This document shows positions 8,781 to 17,645 of a stretch of DNA of 64,000 nt, one piece after another (the first letter of the stretch is position 1; each line of letters begins with the position of its first letter). A program made the translations under genes and the position numbers. Under the pieces are notes generated by a model. That model worked only from the letters and a program-made list of their open reading frames with translations, had not been told where the DNA came from and did no database searches. Source of the stretch: Bryobacterales bacterium (GTDB lineage: Bacteria; Acidobacteriota; Terriglobia; Bryobacterales; Bryobacteraceae); NCBI GenBank assembly GCA_020847045.1, contig JADLCT010000101.1:1-64000 (forward strand), written 5' to 3'.

Positions 8781-10232
8781 ATGAGACTCATCTGGCTGCT
8801 CGGAGGCATCTCTTTCCTGATCTCGACCGGGTGCTCCACTCCAGCGCAAAAATTCGAGAAACTCGTTGCGCAAGGCGGCAAGGTTTACCTGCCCAAGGGT
8901 GTGCTGGAACTTACACAACCCATCGAGCTCACGCCGGCCATTGCGAACCTCGAACTGATCGGCTCAAAGGAGACGGTCATCCGGGGTGGCGCCGACTTCC
9001 AGGGCGTGGCGTTTTTCCGGTGCCGCTCCTGCAAGAACGTCCGCTTCCGCGGCTTTGTCATCGAGGGTTCAGGCGCCAGTGCGAGCACGCTGCCCGTGAA
9101 CATGCCGCCCAGCGATGTCCCCTTCCTCACTCATTTCCAGAACAACGGCATCACCATTGATGGCGGCATGGACGTGGTGGTAAGCGGTGTCACCTTTCGT
9201 GACATCGCCAGCTTCCCCGTGATTGTGTCGCGTTCGAAGAACGTACGGCTGGAGAAGCTGACCGTCACCAATTCGGGCTCCCGTAACTCGCACGGCCGGA
9301 ACAATACCTCCGGCGGCATCCTGATTGAAGAGGGCAGTGACCACTGGGAGGTGCTCGACTCGACGTTTGAAAAGGTGCTCGGTAACGGCGTCTGGACGCA
9401 TTCGCGGTACAACTCACCGCGCAACACGAACGGCCTCATCAAAGGCAATACCTTCCATACCATCGGCCGCGACGCGGTCCAGGTGGGCCACGCCAACCGC
9501 GTTCAGGTGACAGGCAACAAGGGCAAGCTGATCGGCTATCCGGTGGACATCGTGGATTTAGAAAACCACGGCACGCCCGTGGGGGTAGACACGGCGGGGA
9601 AGGTGGACGAGTCCAGCTACACCGGCAACACCTTCGAAGAGGTGAACGGGAAGTGTTTCGACCTGGACGGCTTTCACGATGGCGTCGTGGCCGGCAATAC
9701 CTGCATCAATCGCGGACGCCCCGAAGACTATCCGCAGGGCCATTTCGGACTGGTGATGAACAATACCTTCCCGGAGATGCGCTCTCAGTACATCATCATT
9801 CGTGACAATGTATTCGACGGCATGAAGTTTGGCGGCTTGTTCGTCATCGGCACGGGGCATAAAATTCTGAATAACCGGCTGTTGAACCTGAACCGGGCCC
9901 ATTGCAACGAACGGAAAGCGGACTTTGGCTGTGTCGCCTTCCCGAACGAGCCGGACGTGATGCGGGCGGGCATCTACCTGGGCCAACGGGCCGAGCGACC
10001 CGACCCCGCCGAGAACATACTGATCGAGAACAACGTGATTACCGGCTTCCAGATGAAGGCCAATTGCATTCTTTATGCCCCCGGCGTGAACCCATCCACG
10101 CTCACCTCCCGGGGGAACACCTGCACCGACGCCACGTCCAAGGAGGACCCGGTCCTGACCATGCCGGGCAGATCCAGCGCACCCACACAGGGCGACGAAT
10201 ACCGTGTGTTGCCCATGCCGGAAGTGAAGTAG
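8781..10232 (+). CDS. Right-handed parallel beta-helix lipoprotein
   Basis: The 483-residue protein begins with a lipoprotein signal (MRLIWLLGGISFLISTGC, Cys18 as the lipidation site). It continues with short repeats typical of right-handed beta-helices of the pectate-lyase fold: runs of V/I-x-G-N-x-F and I-x-x-N-x-I, for example LIKGNTFHTIGRDAVQVG, VVAGNTCINRG and IIIRDNVFDGM. Such proteins bind or cleave polysaccharides at the cell surface. No catalytic residues can be assigned, so 'lyase' would be a guess. The methyltransferase gene starts two or three bases after its stop, which suggests co-transcription. Confidence 0.82.
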   Translation: MRLIWLLGGISFLISTGCSTPAQKFEKLVAQGGKVYLPKGVLELTQPIELTPAIANLELIGSKETVIRGGADFQGVAFFRCRSCKNVRFRGFVIEGSGASASTLPVNMPPSDVPFLTHFQNNGITIDGGMDVVVSGVTFRDIASFPVIVSRSKNVRLEKLTVTNSGSRNSHGRNNTSGGILIEEGSDHWEVLDSTFEKVLGNGVWTHSRYNSPRNTNGLIKGNTFHTIGRDAVQVGHANRVQVTGNKGKLIGYPVDIVDLENHGTPVGVDTAGKVDESSYTGNTFEEVNGKCFDLDGFHDGVVAGNTCINRGRPEDYPQGHFGLVMNNTFPEMRSQYIIIRDNVFDGMKFGGLFVIGTGHKILNNRLLNLNRAHCNERKADFGCVAFPNEPDVMRAGIYLGQRAERPDPAENILIENNVITGFQMKANCILYAPGVNPSTLTSRGNTCTDATSKEDPVLTMPGRSSAPTQGDEYRVLPMPEVK

Positions 10233-10234
10233 CC

Positions 10235-11539
10235 TTGGCCGCACCCGACCCCCATTCGCTCGAGAGCGTCCGTTCCCGGATGCGAGAGGATTGGAACGCC
10301 CGCGCCGCGGAAGATGCGCACTACTATGTGGCCTTCGGCCGGCGGAACCAATCTGGCGATGAGTTTTTCGATACGGGCGCCGAGCAGGTGGCCGGTCTGC
10401 TCCGCGAGTTGAAGCGATTGCCAGAGGCGGGCGCACGCTCGCGCCGGGCTCTGGAGATCGGCTGTGGTCCCGGCCGCCTCATGCGTCCGTTGTCGAAGTA
10501 CTTTGGCGAGATCCACGGTGTGGATATCTCGGACGGAATGATCGCCCGTGCCAGCGCCAACCTGTCCGGCATCCCCCACGCCCACACGCACCACGCGCCC
10601 AATTCCAATTTGGAAGCATTTGCCGACAGCTCCTTCGACTTCATCTACTCTTACGCCGTTTTCCAACACATCCCGAGCCGTGAGGTCGTGATGGGTTATC
10701 TGGACGAGGCGGCTCGCGTACTGAAACCGGGCGGGGTGATCCGGGTCCAGGTCAACGGTCTGCCGTTGTCGGCGCGCATATATGACACATGGAGTGGGGT
10801 GCGGATTCCTCATCATGATATACGCGAGTGGTCATTTAATAATAGATTGCAGCTGCTCGCGTTGGAGGGGACCGACACCCAATACATGTGGGCCACGTTT
10901 CGCCGCCCCGCAGGAGAGACGAGTATTTATACACGAGTGCGCATTCATAGAGTCACCAACGCTCACTCAGCCGAACCAGCGGCCCCTGTCCGAGGGAGGT
11001 TTGCCGTCCTCTCGCTTTGGGTTGAGGGGCTTCCGGCGAGTGCAGATCTAAATCAACTGCAAGTCGAGGTTTGCAATAAAAACAGTACACTTATCTATTT
11101 AGGACCTCTTGAATTTGATGGCGTGCAGCAGTTGAATCTGGAACTCCCGCAAGGGTTACCAACCGGATTGGGACCGATCACTCTGCTCGCACCAGGCATG
11201 CAGGAACCGGTACATTCTCTCGTGCGGCTCATTTCGCCTGGACCAATGGTGCCCCGTGTTCTATCGGTTACCGATGGAATCGACCTGCTGTCGGGCACAA
11301 AAGTGGTTACCAGCTCGGTGAAGGCCACAATCGAGGAGGTTGAGCGGCCGGAACTCCTGAGGGTCTACGCCGATGGGGTTCCAATCGACGCATTGGACAG
11401 CTTCTGCGTGGATCCCCGTGCTCCACGTCATGAGGTTAATTTTGAGTTACCGCACACTTTGCAAAACGGCCCCGCCCAGCTATCTTTCTATCTGGGTGCA
11501 CGCAGGTTGGGAGAGTTTGCCATCGAGGTCTGCCGTTAG
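10235..11539 (+). CDS. SAM-dependent methyltransferase fused to a C-terminal beta-sandwich tail
   Basis: Residues about 70-200 form a class I methyltransferase: EIGCGPGR (74-81), VDIS (96-99), FDFIYSYAVFQHIP and VLKPGGVI. The preceding segment MREDWNARAAEDAHYYVAF is common in acidobacterial methyltransferases. About 190 further residues follow that are beta-rich and contain VQQLNLELPQGLPTGLGPIT. This resembles the QIN..VPAGLPAG segment of the TIGR03437 domain, although no signal peptide is present. The start is uncertain: TTG at 10235 follows GGAAGTGAAG, while ATG at 10280 is the alternative. GC content falls in the 3' half (about 10790-11500). The last four bases overlap the convergent gene's stop. 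Confidence 0.78.
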   Translation: MAAPDPHSLESVRSRMREDWNARAAEDAHYYVAFGRRNQSGDEFFDTGAEQVAGLLRELKRLPEAGARSRRALEIGCGPGRLMRPLSKYFGEIHGVDISDGMIARASANLSGIPHAHTHHAPNSNLEAFADSSFDFIYSYAVFQHIPSREVVMGYLDEAARVLKPGGVIRVQVNGLPLSARIYDTWSGVRIPHHDIREWSFNNRLQLLALEGTDTQYMWATFRRPAGETSIYTRVRIHRVTNAHSAEPAAPVRGRFAVLSLWVEGLPASADLNQLQVEVCNKNSTLIYLGPLEFDGVQQLNLELPQGLPTGLGPITLLAPGMQEPVHSLVRLISPGPMVPRVLSVTDGIDLLSGTKVVTSSVKATIEEVERPELLRVYADGVPIDALDSFCVDPRAPRHEVNFELPHTLQNGPAQLSFYLGARRLGEFAIEVCR

Positions 11540-12417
11540 CGAGCCCTTCCCAGGAACCGCCCGACACCCCGCGCTGCCTTTCTAAGGAACCCAGTCGTCC
11601 CCGACGCTCCCGCTTCCAGCGCGCCGTCGGTTTTTTTCACAGCCGTGTCTACTGCGTCCACCGGCTTTTTCCCTACGGCGAGTGTTGTCTGCGTCCCGCG
11701 CATGCTCCCGGCGACACGAACCGGGCTATCACTCTTATCCGCCAATGCGAGCAATTGCTCATCAAAATCGGAGTCGAGTTTCTCCCCCAGCGGCCACTGA
11801 GAAGAAAGCACCCACTCATAACCATGCATGGGCACATCTCTTTGGCCCACATTCATTACCTGCTTCACCCGCAAGGTCTGCTTCTCGCCGCACTGATCCC
11901 CACCACAACCGCCCTTATTACAGCTTTCCTTGCTCAAAAATGAGGCATGCTTCCCAGACGATATCCAGACTTCGGCGAGAGGCTCCACACCCGCTTTCCG
12001 GATCATGCTGACATCACACAACGTGTTTTCATGAGCAGCAGCATACCAATATTCCGCACGCCATCTACCACCGCTCCAACGGATGAGGGCCGACACATGT
12101 TCGGCGTCCAGTTCGTGGCCCCCTCGTCCACAGTCGCGCGTCCACAGGTGATGGTAGTGTAGCTCCACCCATTTGCCGCCGTCTGGACGGGTCACCGGGA
12201 AGGCCTGTCCGTATAGGGTCCCATTCCGTTCTCCGGGCCGTGGGGCCGGGCCGGGGCCAAACTCAGCCGGAAGCATGTCGCACTCCCCACGGTCCAGATG
12301 GAAGCGGGGCAGGAACTGTTCCAGGAGTGTTTGCTCTTCGACATCGTCCATGCCATCGCGGTCCAGGTCCGCCGCGTTCAGCAGGAGGGGTAGCGCCAGC
12401 AGGCAGAACGGTCGCAT
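11536..12417 (-). CDS. Secreted Vps62-like protein with N-terminal calcium-binding-type motif
   Basis: The 293-residue exported protein has a signal peptide (MRPFCLLALPLLLNA). Directly after cleavage comes DLDRDGMDDVEE, an EF-hand/thrombospondin-3-like acidic loop. The middle section (FLPRFHLDRGE, then KWVELHYHHLW, GHELDAEHVSALI and VWISSGKHASF) resembles the Vps62/DUF946 family, where HDGDWE and GSHA are the usual signature positions. A cysteine-rich stretch (CNKGGCGGDQCGEKQ) probably forms disulfides. The C-terminal 50 residues are low complexity. Function is unknown. The stop overlaps that of the convergent methyltransferase. An in-frame GTG at 12420 is an equally possible start. Confidence 0.7.
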   Translation of the reverse strand: MRPFCLLALPLLLNAADLDRDGMDDVEEQTLLEQFLPRFHLDRGECDMLPAEFGPGPAPRPGERNGTLYGQAFPVTRPDGGKWVELHYHHLWTRDCGRGGHELDAEHVSALIRWSGGRWRAEYWYAAAHENTLCDVSMIRKAGVEPLAEVWISSGKHASFLSKESCNKGGCGGDQCGEKQTLRVKQVMNVGQRDVPMHGYEWVLSSQWPLGEKLDSDFDEQLLALADKSDSPVRVAGSMRGTQTTLAVGKKPVDAVDTAVKKTDGALEAGASGTTGFLRKAARGVGRFLGRAR

Positions 12418-12511
12418 CACCCCACCAGACTAGCGCGTGCGGCGCCCGGACTGCCGCTTGTGACGAGGGTCACTGCCCTGCCTGGCCCTAAGGTTGCATT
12501 CTGAAGCTGTC

Positions 12512-13588
12512 ATGACGCCCACTCTCGCGCCACCCTCCGCCCCCGCGGGCCGGAGTTTCAAGAGCCGCGATGGGCGCGCGCTGCAATCGCGCCCGGTGGA
12601 GGATCCGGCCAAGGGAATCCGCCGCTGGGTGCAGTGGGGCTTTCTCGTACTGAACATCTGGTTGGGGTGGACCTTCTATTCCTGGGTGCGCCAGTTTGAG
12701 ACCGGTGTTCGCTTCGCCGCCTTTGAGCGTCCGGCTGGTGTGGAAGGCTGGCTGCCGATCGCCGGCATGATGAACCTGAAGCTTTTCCTGCACACTGGCG
12801 AGATACCGGCGATTCACCCCGCTGCGATGGTGCTGTTCGTCACCTTTGCGGCGCTCTCGCTGCTGTTGCGAAAGTCTTTCTGCGGCTGGCTCTGCCCGGT
12901 GGGCACGCTGTGTGAGGCGCTGTGGCGGTTTGGTGAGAAGCGGCTGCGGCTAAACGTGAAGCCGTGGAAGTGGCTGGACATTCCACTACGCTCGCTGAAA
13001 TACATTCTGCTGGGCTTGTTCCTGTATGCCGTCCTCAGCATGAGCGCCACCGGACTGGCTGCCTTTCTGCAGTCGCCCTATGGACTGATCGCCGATGTGA
13101 AGATGCTGAACTTCTTCCGGCACATGGGCCAGACGGCGGCGATTGTGATTGCCGTGCTGGTGGCGGGTTCGCTCGCCATCCGCAACTTCTGGTGCCGCTA
13201 TCTCTGTCCCTATGGCGCGCTGATGGGTCTGCTTTCGCTGGCCAGCCCGCTGCGGATTACGCGCAATCCCAGTTCGTGCATCGACTGTGGCGCGTGCGCG
13301 CGGGCCTGCCCCTCATACCTTCCCGTGGACCAGCTCATCCAGATCAAGTCGGCCGAATGCATCGGCTGCCAGGCGTGCGTGGATGTCTGCCCGGTGTCGG
13401 ATACGCTGTGGATGCAGGCGCCCGCGAAGCGCCGCGTATCCAAACGCGCCATGGCAGCCTGGACGCTGGGCCTGTTTCTCGCCGTGGTGAGTCTGGCCAA
13501 GTTGACTGGACACTGGCAGAGCCCTATTTCCGACGATCTCTACTTCCGCCTGATTCCCAACGCGGCCGAATTCGACCACCCCCGCTAA
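12512..13588 (+). CDS. NapH/CcoG-like membrane polyferredoxin (4Fe-4S)
   Basis: The 358-residue integral membrane protein has about five hydrophobic helices and cytoplasmic cysteine motifs FCGWLCPVG and CRYLCPYG. Two classic [4Fe-4S] clusters follow (CIDCGACARACP and CIGCQACVDVCP). This is the architecture of NapH/MauN/CcoG-type proteins, which pass electrons between quinol or ferredoxin and an extracytoplasmic reductase. No reductase gene is adjacent, so the partner is unknown. A C-terminal helix (AAWTLGLFLAVVSLAKL) follows the clusters. The ATG at 12512 is preferred over the in-frame TTG at 12494. Confidence 0.85.
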   Translation: MTPTLAPPSAPAGRSFKSRDGRALQSRPVEDPAKGIRRWVQWGFLVLNIWLGWTFYSWVRQFETGVRFAAFERPAGVEGWLPIAGMMNLKLFLHTGEIPAIHPAAMVLFVTFAALSLLLRKSFCGWLCPVGTLCEALWRFGEKRLRLNVKPWKWLDIPLRSLKYILLGLFLYAVLSMSATGLAAFLQSPYGLIADVKMLNFFRHMGQTAAIVIAVLVAGSLAIRNFWCRYLCPYGALMGLLSLASPLRITRNPSSCIDCGACARACPSYLPVDQLIQIKSAECIGCQACVDVCPVSDTLWMQAPAKRRVSKRAMAAWTLGLFLAVVSLAKLTGHWQSPISDDLYFRLIPNAAEFDHPR

Positions 13589-13645
13589 ACGGCGGCGCAC
13601 AGGCTGGCGATTCCGGGTTCGGATGCGGACCCGTGTCGTAGAATA

Positions 13646-13699
13646 AAAAGGAGAGCGGGGCACGCGGCCTGTGGAACGGGCGGCGCTCTTATGCCCTTT
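13646..13699 (+). promoter_or_regulatory. Leader hairpin upstream of clpP
   Basis: AGAGCG (13652-13657) can pair with CGCTCT (13684-13689). Flanking AAAAGG and CCTTT extend the stem across a small bulge. TAGAAT at 13639-13644 just upstream is a plausible -10. No CIRCE-type heat-shock operator was seen. The role of the hairpin is unknown. Confidence 0.3.
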
Positions 13700-13719
13700 G
13701 CAGCAACAGTGAGGTTTTC

Positions 13720-14355
13720 GTGAAAACGAACGCACATTCCGACTACGAGATGAAGAACTCCGTCCTGGTGCCCATGGTGGTGGAACAGACCGCCCGCGGC
13801 GAACGTTCTTTCGACATTTATTCGCGGCTGCTGAAGGAAAACATCATCTTCATCGGCACTCCGATCGACGACCAGGTTGCCAACCTGGTGATCGCCCAGA
13901 TGCTCTTTCTGGCTTCGGAGGATCCGGAGAAGGACATCTCCCTCTACATCAACTCGCCCGGCGGTTCGATCACATCCGGACTGGCGATTCTGGACACGAT
14001 GAACCTCGTGGAACCCGACATTGTCACCTACTGTGTCGGCCAGGCCGCTTCGATGGCGGCAGTGCTGCTTGCCTGCGGCACCAAGGGGAAGCGCTTCGCC
14101 CTGCCCAACGCGCGCGTGCTCATTCACCAACCCCATGCCAGCGGCATTGGCGGACAAGCCACGGACATCGATATCTACGCCAAAGAGATCCTGCGCATGC
14201 GCGAGATCCTGAACAAGATCCTCTCCGACGCCACCGGACAACCTCTCGACAAGCTGCAGCGCGACGTTGATCGCGACTATATTCTGGAAGCGCCGCAGGC
14301 CGTCGAGTACGGCCTGGTGGACAAGATCATCACGTCGCGCAACGAGAAGAAGTAG
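13720..14355 (+). CDS. clpP: ATP-dependent Clp protease proteolytic subunit ClpP
   Basis: The 211-residue serine protease forms the double-heptamer chamber that degrades proteins fed by Clp ATPases. The catalytic triad is Ser111 (GQAASMA), His136 (LIHQPHA) and Asp186 (DVDRDY), aligned on E. coli ClpP. INSPGGSI and the [12 protein letters not shown] tail are also intact. GTG at 13720 is preferred to ATG at 13750 because GTGAGG sits seven bases upstream. No clpX or tig is adjacent, so clpP is separated from its usual partners here. It converges on rhaB with only 12 bases between the stops. Confidence 0.97.
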   Translation: MKTNAHSDYEMKNSVLVPMVVEQTARGERSFDIYSRLLKENIIFIGTPIDDQVANLVIAQMLFLASEDPEKDISLYINSPGGSITSGLAILDTMNLVEPDIVTYCVGQAASMAAVLLACGTKGKRFALPNARVLIHQPHASGIGGQATDIDIYAKEILRMREILNKILSDATGQPLDKLQRDVDRDYILEAPQAVEYGLVDKIITSRNEKK

Positions 14356-14367
14356 CGCGCCGGCGGT

Positions 14368-15861
14368 TCAGGCCGTCTCCCGCAGCTTCAGGAACCGTTC
14401 ATACGCCGCGTCCCATCCGGTTCGTTCCGGATCCGGGCGCGGCGTAAATGTTTCCACGGGAAAGCTGCGCCGGATCACGCTCCGAATGACCGGCAACCCG
14501 TCCAACGCGCCCGCGCCCATGGCCTGCACCAGGATGTTGCCTGCGGCGGTGGCTTCGTCTGGTCCGGCCACCACGGTGCGGCGCGCGCAGTCGGCCACCA
14601 TCTGGTTCAGCAGCGCATTCCGCGAGCCCCCGCCCACAATGTGCACCACGCCAATCCGGTGGCCCGTCAACTCCTCCAGACTTTCCAGCACCTGGCGGTA
14701 CCGCAAGGCCAGACTCTCCAGAATCACCCGGGCGAACTGGCCGGGGCTGGCAGGCGCCGCCTCACCATGTTCGCACGCCCATCGCGCGATGCGCTCCGGC
14801 ATGTGGCCCGGCTCCAGGAATGCGTCCGGGTCAATCACGGCCGAAAACGCGGGCGCCGCGGCGGCCATCGCGGCAAGCTCCGCATAAGAGTAGGCGTGGC
14901 CTTCGCTCTCCCACGCGCGGCGGCACTCCTGCAGCGGCCACATCCCCATGATGTTCTTCAACAGACGAACCTTGCCCTCGACGCCAATCTCGTTGGTGAA
15001 GTTCATTTCGCGCGACCTGTTGTTGATGATGGGCGCATCCAGTTCCACGCCCATCAACGACCATGTGCCCGAGGAGATGTAGCACCAGCCGCCTTCGGAG
15101 AAGCCGCGCTCGGCCGGAACGGCGGCCACAGCGGAGGCGGTGTCGTGCCCACCAGTGGCGAACACGGGCGTGTCCGGGCTGAGCCCGGCCTCGCCGGCCA
15201 CCTCGCCACGAATCGGACCCAGGCGAGCGCCCGCCGGAACAATCTCGGGCAGAATCTCGCATGGAATTCCCAAACCGGCAAGAAGCGACGTGGTCCAGTG
15301 TCCGGTAGCTGGGTTGTAAAACTGCGAGGTCGAGGCGATGGTCTGTTCGGCGCGGATGACCCCGGAGAGAAAATATGCGAACAGGTCGGGCATGAAGACG
15401 AGCGACCGCGCCGAGGCGAGCGCGGGCGAACCGGCCAGCTTCAACGCGTGCAATTGGAACAGCGTATTGAACTGCATGAATTGCAAACCTGTTTCGGCGT
15501 AAATCCGTTCGCGCCCCACGGCGTCGCACGTGCGCTCGATCATGCCGTTGTTGCGCGCGTCCCGGTAGTGGCGCGGATTGTCCACCAGAGCGCCTTCGGC
15601 GTCCAGCAAACCGAAGTCCACGCCCCAGGTGTCGACGCCCACGCCCAACACCTCGTAGTGTTTCTGCCGTCCGGCGATGGCGAGCCCTTCCTGAATCTCG
15701 TGCCACAGCCGCAGAGTGTCCCAGTACAGTCCTGTCGGCAGGCGCACGGGCGTATTCGCGAAACGGTGCAACTGTTCGAGCTGCAACACGCCGCCGTCGA
15801 GCCCGCCCGCCATGACGCGGCCGCTCTCGGCGCCCAGATCAACCGCCAGGTATCGCTTCAT
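14368..15861 (-). CDS. rhaB: Rhamnulokinase-type FGGY carbohydrate kinase
   Basis: The 497-residue FGGY-family kinase most likely phosphorylates L-rhamnulose to rhamnulose-1-phosphate. Seen directly: the N-terminal phosphate-binding turn (AVDLGAESGRV), GGHDTASA containing the likely catalytic Asp, and the second phosphate motif VHIVGGGSRNALLNQMVAD with the adenosine-binding PDEATAAGN. AESGR rather than a DxGTxS-type opening is characteristic of rhamnulokinases. The ATG at 15861 overlaps the stop of the upstream polyol dehydrogenase (ATGA), so translation is coupled. Isomerase and aldolase genes of the pathway are not in this window. Confidence 0.88.
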   Translation of the reverse strand: MKRYLAVDLGAESGRVMAGGLDGGVLQLEQLHRFANTPVRLPTGLYWDTLRLWHEIQEGLAIAGRQKHYEVLGVGVDTWGVDFGLLDAEGALVDNPRHYRDARNNGMIERTCDAVGRERIYAETGLQFMQFNTLFQLHALKLAGSPALASARSLVFMPDLFAYFLSGVIRAEQTIASTSQFYNPATGHWTTSLLAGLGIPCEILPEIVPAGARLGPIRGEVAGEAGLSPDTPVFATGGHDTASAVAAVPAERGFSEGGWCYISSGTWSLMGVELDAPIINNRSREMNFTNEIGVEGKVRLLKNIMGMWPLQECRRAWESEGHAYSYAELAAMAAAAPAFSAVIDPDAFLEPGHMPERIARWACEHGEAAPASPGQFARVILESLALRYRQVLESLEELTGHRIGVVHIVGGGSRNALLNQMVADCARRTVVAGPDEATAAGNILVQAMGAGALDGLPVIRSVIRRSFPVETFTPRPDPERTGWDAAYERFLKLRETA

Positions 15862-16901
15862 CGCCCCACCTCGATCAGGATCTTGCCCACGCCGTCCCCG
15901 TAGCCAGCCAGCAGCTCGAAGGCCTCGGCGGTCCGCTGCAGGGGGAAACGGTGCGTGATGATGCCGGTGGGAATGCGTCCGGCGCGGATCAGCTCAATGG
16001 CCTGCGCGCCGCGATGGTTCGAGCGCTTGATGGTTTGCAGCCGCAGCTCCTTCATCATGGCCGTGTGGATGTCGAGCGAAAATGCCTTCTCCGTGGGAAT
16101 GCCCACCAGCACAAGCTGTCCGCCGGGCTTCGCGCACTGAATGCCAAAGTGGACCGTATCCTGGCCTCCCGCCGCGTCCAGCACGGCATCCACGCCCCGT
16201 CCGTTGGTCCATTCCAGGATGGCGGCGCCGGGATCAGGCCCCGCCGCGCCGGCCAGGAACGTTTCATCAGCGCCATTGGCGCGCGCTTGCGCCAAACGGT
16301 GCGCCACGCGGTCGACAGCCGCCACGCGCGAAGCGCCCGCCATCTTCGCGAACAGGATGCAGAGCTGGCCGATGGGCCCGCAGCCAAACACGGCCACCGC
16401 AGCCCCAACCGGGATGCTGATCAATTCCATTACATGGCACAGCACGGCCACGGGCTCAATGAGAGCCGCCTGCTCCGTCGAAAGTCCTTCCGGTACGATG
16501 CCGGCGTTGCGCGCGGGAACCACCGCTCTTTCCCGGTAAAAGCCCGGCGAGTGGATGCTGCCCATGAAGACACAGTGCGGGCAGTTGTTCGGGCGTCCCG
16601 AAACGCAGTATTCGCAATGGCCGCAGGTGACGGAAGGCTCAATCGACACGCGCTGGCCCACGCGGTGCGTGGCGACGCCCTTTCCCACGGCCGCGACGAT
16701 GCCCACCGGCTCGTGGCCCAGCACCATCGGGTAGACGGCATCGACGTGGCCCACGCCGCCATCACAATACCAGTGCAAATCACTGCCGCAGACGCCAACG
16801 GCCTGCAGGTCCACACAGATTTCGCCCGGTCCGGGCTCGGGGGGTTCGGCTACGAGGCGAGGTTCCAAAACACGGCGGGCAACAAGGGGGACGGCCAGCA
16901 T
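15858..16901 (-). CDS. Zinc-dependent medium-chain alcohol/polyol dehydrogenase (iditol/sorbitol dehydrogenase-like)
   Basis: The 347-residue MDR-family oxidoreductase has catalytic-zinc residues in GVCGSDLHWY and LGHEP. A structural-zinc cluster follows (CGHCEYCVSGRPNNC), and a Rossmann NAD(P) motif reads VFGCGPIGQL. By similarity it oxidises a sugar alcohol or related secondary alcohol to the ketone. The exact substrate is not readable. Co-transcription with rhaB (4-base overlap) suggests a role in deoxysugar or polyol catabolism. A TACACT hexamer (minus strand, 16919-16914) lies 12 bases before the ATG and is a plausible -10. Confidence 0.88.
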   Translation of the reverse strand: MLAVPLVARRVLEPRLVAEPPEPGPGEICVDLQAVGVCGSDLHWYCDGGVGHVDAVYPMVLGHEPVGIVAAVGKGVATHRVGQRVSIEPSVTCGHCEYCVSGRPNNCPHCVFMGSIHSPGFYRERAVVPARNAGIVPEGLSTEQAALIEPVAVLCHVMELISIPVGAAVAVFGCGPIGQLCILFAKMAGASRVAAVDRVAHRLAQARANGADETFLAGAAGPDPGAAILEWTNGRGVDAVLDAAGGQDTVHFGIQCAKPGGQLVLVGIPTEKAFSLDIHTAMMKELRLQTIKRSNHRGAQAIELIRAGRIPTGIITHRFPLQRTAEAFELLAGYGDGVGKILIEVGR

Positions 16902-16952
16902 AACGAAGCAACCAGTGTATCGTCACGATGGTCCGCCCCGCCTCGCCGCGCG

Positions 16953-17462
16953 CTACATTGAACCTTCGTCGGCCGATGGCCCGTAGATGGACGGCACAGG
17001 CACGCCGAGCATGCGCAAATACACACTCAGCTGTCCCCTGTGATGCACCATGTGTTTGAGCACAAATGACCGGTAGACGGCGATTCTAGGCATCGAAAGA
17101 ATGGTGGCCCCGTTCTTCAGAAGCGTCCACGTGGACATCATGGCGGCATCATCCGCTTGAGAGAGAGACTGCTTCAACTGCTGGGCCTGCGTGTCGAAGT
17201 CTTTCAACACCGCCGCGACGGATTCGACCGGTTTGGGCAGCCAGGCCGGTTTGCCTCCTGGCTCCAGATCCAGCTCGTCACCGTCGAAAACTGTCGAGCC
17301 CCACAGAGGAAGCTGCGCGATGTGCTGCACGAGTTGGCCAGCGGTGACCGACTTTGGATGCGGACGAAACGCCAGCTCCGTTTCGGGCAGCCGCTCCAGG
17401 CACCTGCGCGTCGTGGCCAGTTCAAATTCAAGTTCGGGGAGTAGGACTTCGCGAATAGACAT
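16953..17462 (-). CDS. DinB/YfiT-family protein (putative thiol-dependent transferase or metalloprotein)
   Basis: The 169-residue four-helix-bundle protein of the DinB superfamily shows the usual metal-ligand histidines: one in QLVQHIAQLP (about residue 47) and two in LKHMVHHRGQL (about 135-141). The superfamily contains divalent-metal enzymes such as bacillithiol or mycothiol S-transferases and maleylpyruvate isomerases. No specific activity can be assigned. The presence of bshA at 31016 makes a bacillithiol link conceivable. A TAGGAT hexamer (17486-17481) lies upstream. The gene ends 51 bases before the divergently placed dehydrogenase start region. Confidence 0.82.
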   Translation of the reverse strand: MSIREVLLPELEFELATTRRCLERLPETELAFRPHPKSVTAGQLVQHIAQLPLWGSTVFDGDELDLEPGGKPAWLPKPVESVAAVLKDFDTQAQQLKQSLSQADDAAMMSTWTLLKNGATILSMPRIAVYRSFVLKHMVHHRGQLSVYLRMLGVPVPSIYGPSADEGSM

Positions 17463-17554
17463 GTTGGGTTCCGGACTCTCATCCTAAGAGAAAAAATGGC
17501 GAATGTCGATAGGAAAATTTCAAAATCTGCGTGTTCTCTCCTGCTCGACAAACA

Positions 17555-17592
17555 AAAAGGACCCCGAGCGGAAGGTGGCTCAGGGTCCTTTT
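17555..17592 (-). terminator. Rho-independent terminator of the M48 protease gene
   Basis: AAAAGGACCC pairs perfectly with GGGTCCTTTT, and an inner GAGC/GCTC stem extends the hairpin across one mismatch, with an eight-base loop. Read on the minus strand the stem is followed by TTTTTGTTTG. It therefore best terminates transcription coming from the M48 gene, whose stop is 53 bases upstream. Confidence 0.85.
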
Positions 17593-17645
17593 CGCGGCTT
17601 ACGAGCTTGCAGGGGCTCGTTGCGGAGAAGAGGGATTCCGCTAAA

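Noticed and set aside
14641..15903. 420-residue open frame on the plus strand
   Set aside because: It is the complement of rhaB, whose minus-strand product carries all FGGY kinase motifs.
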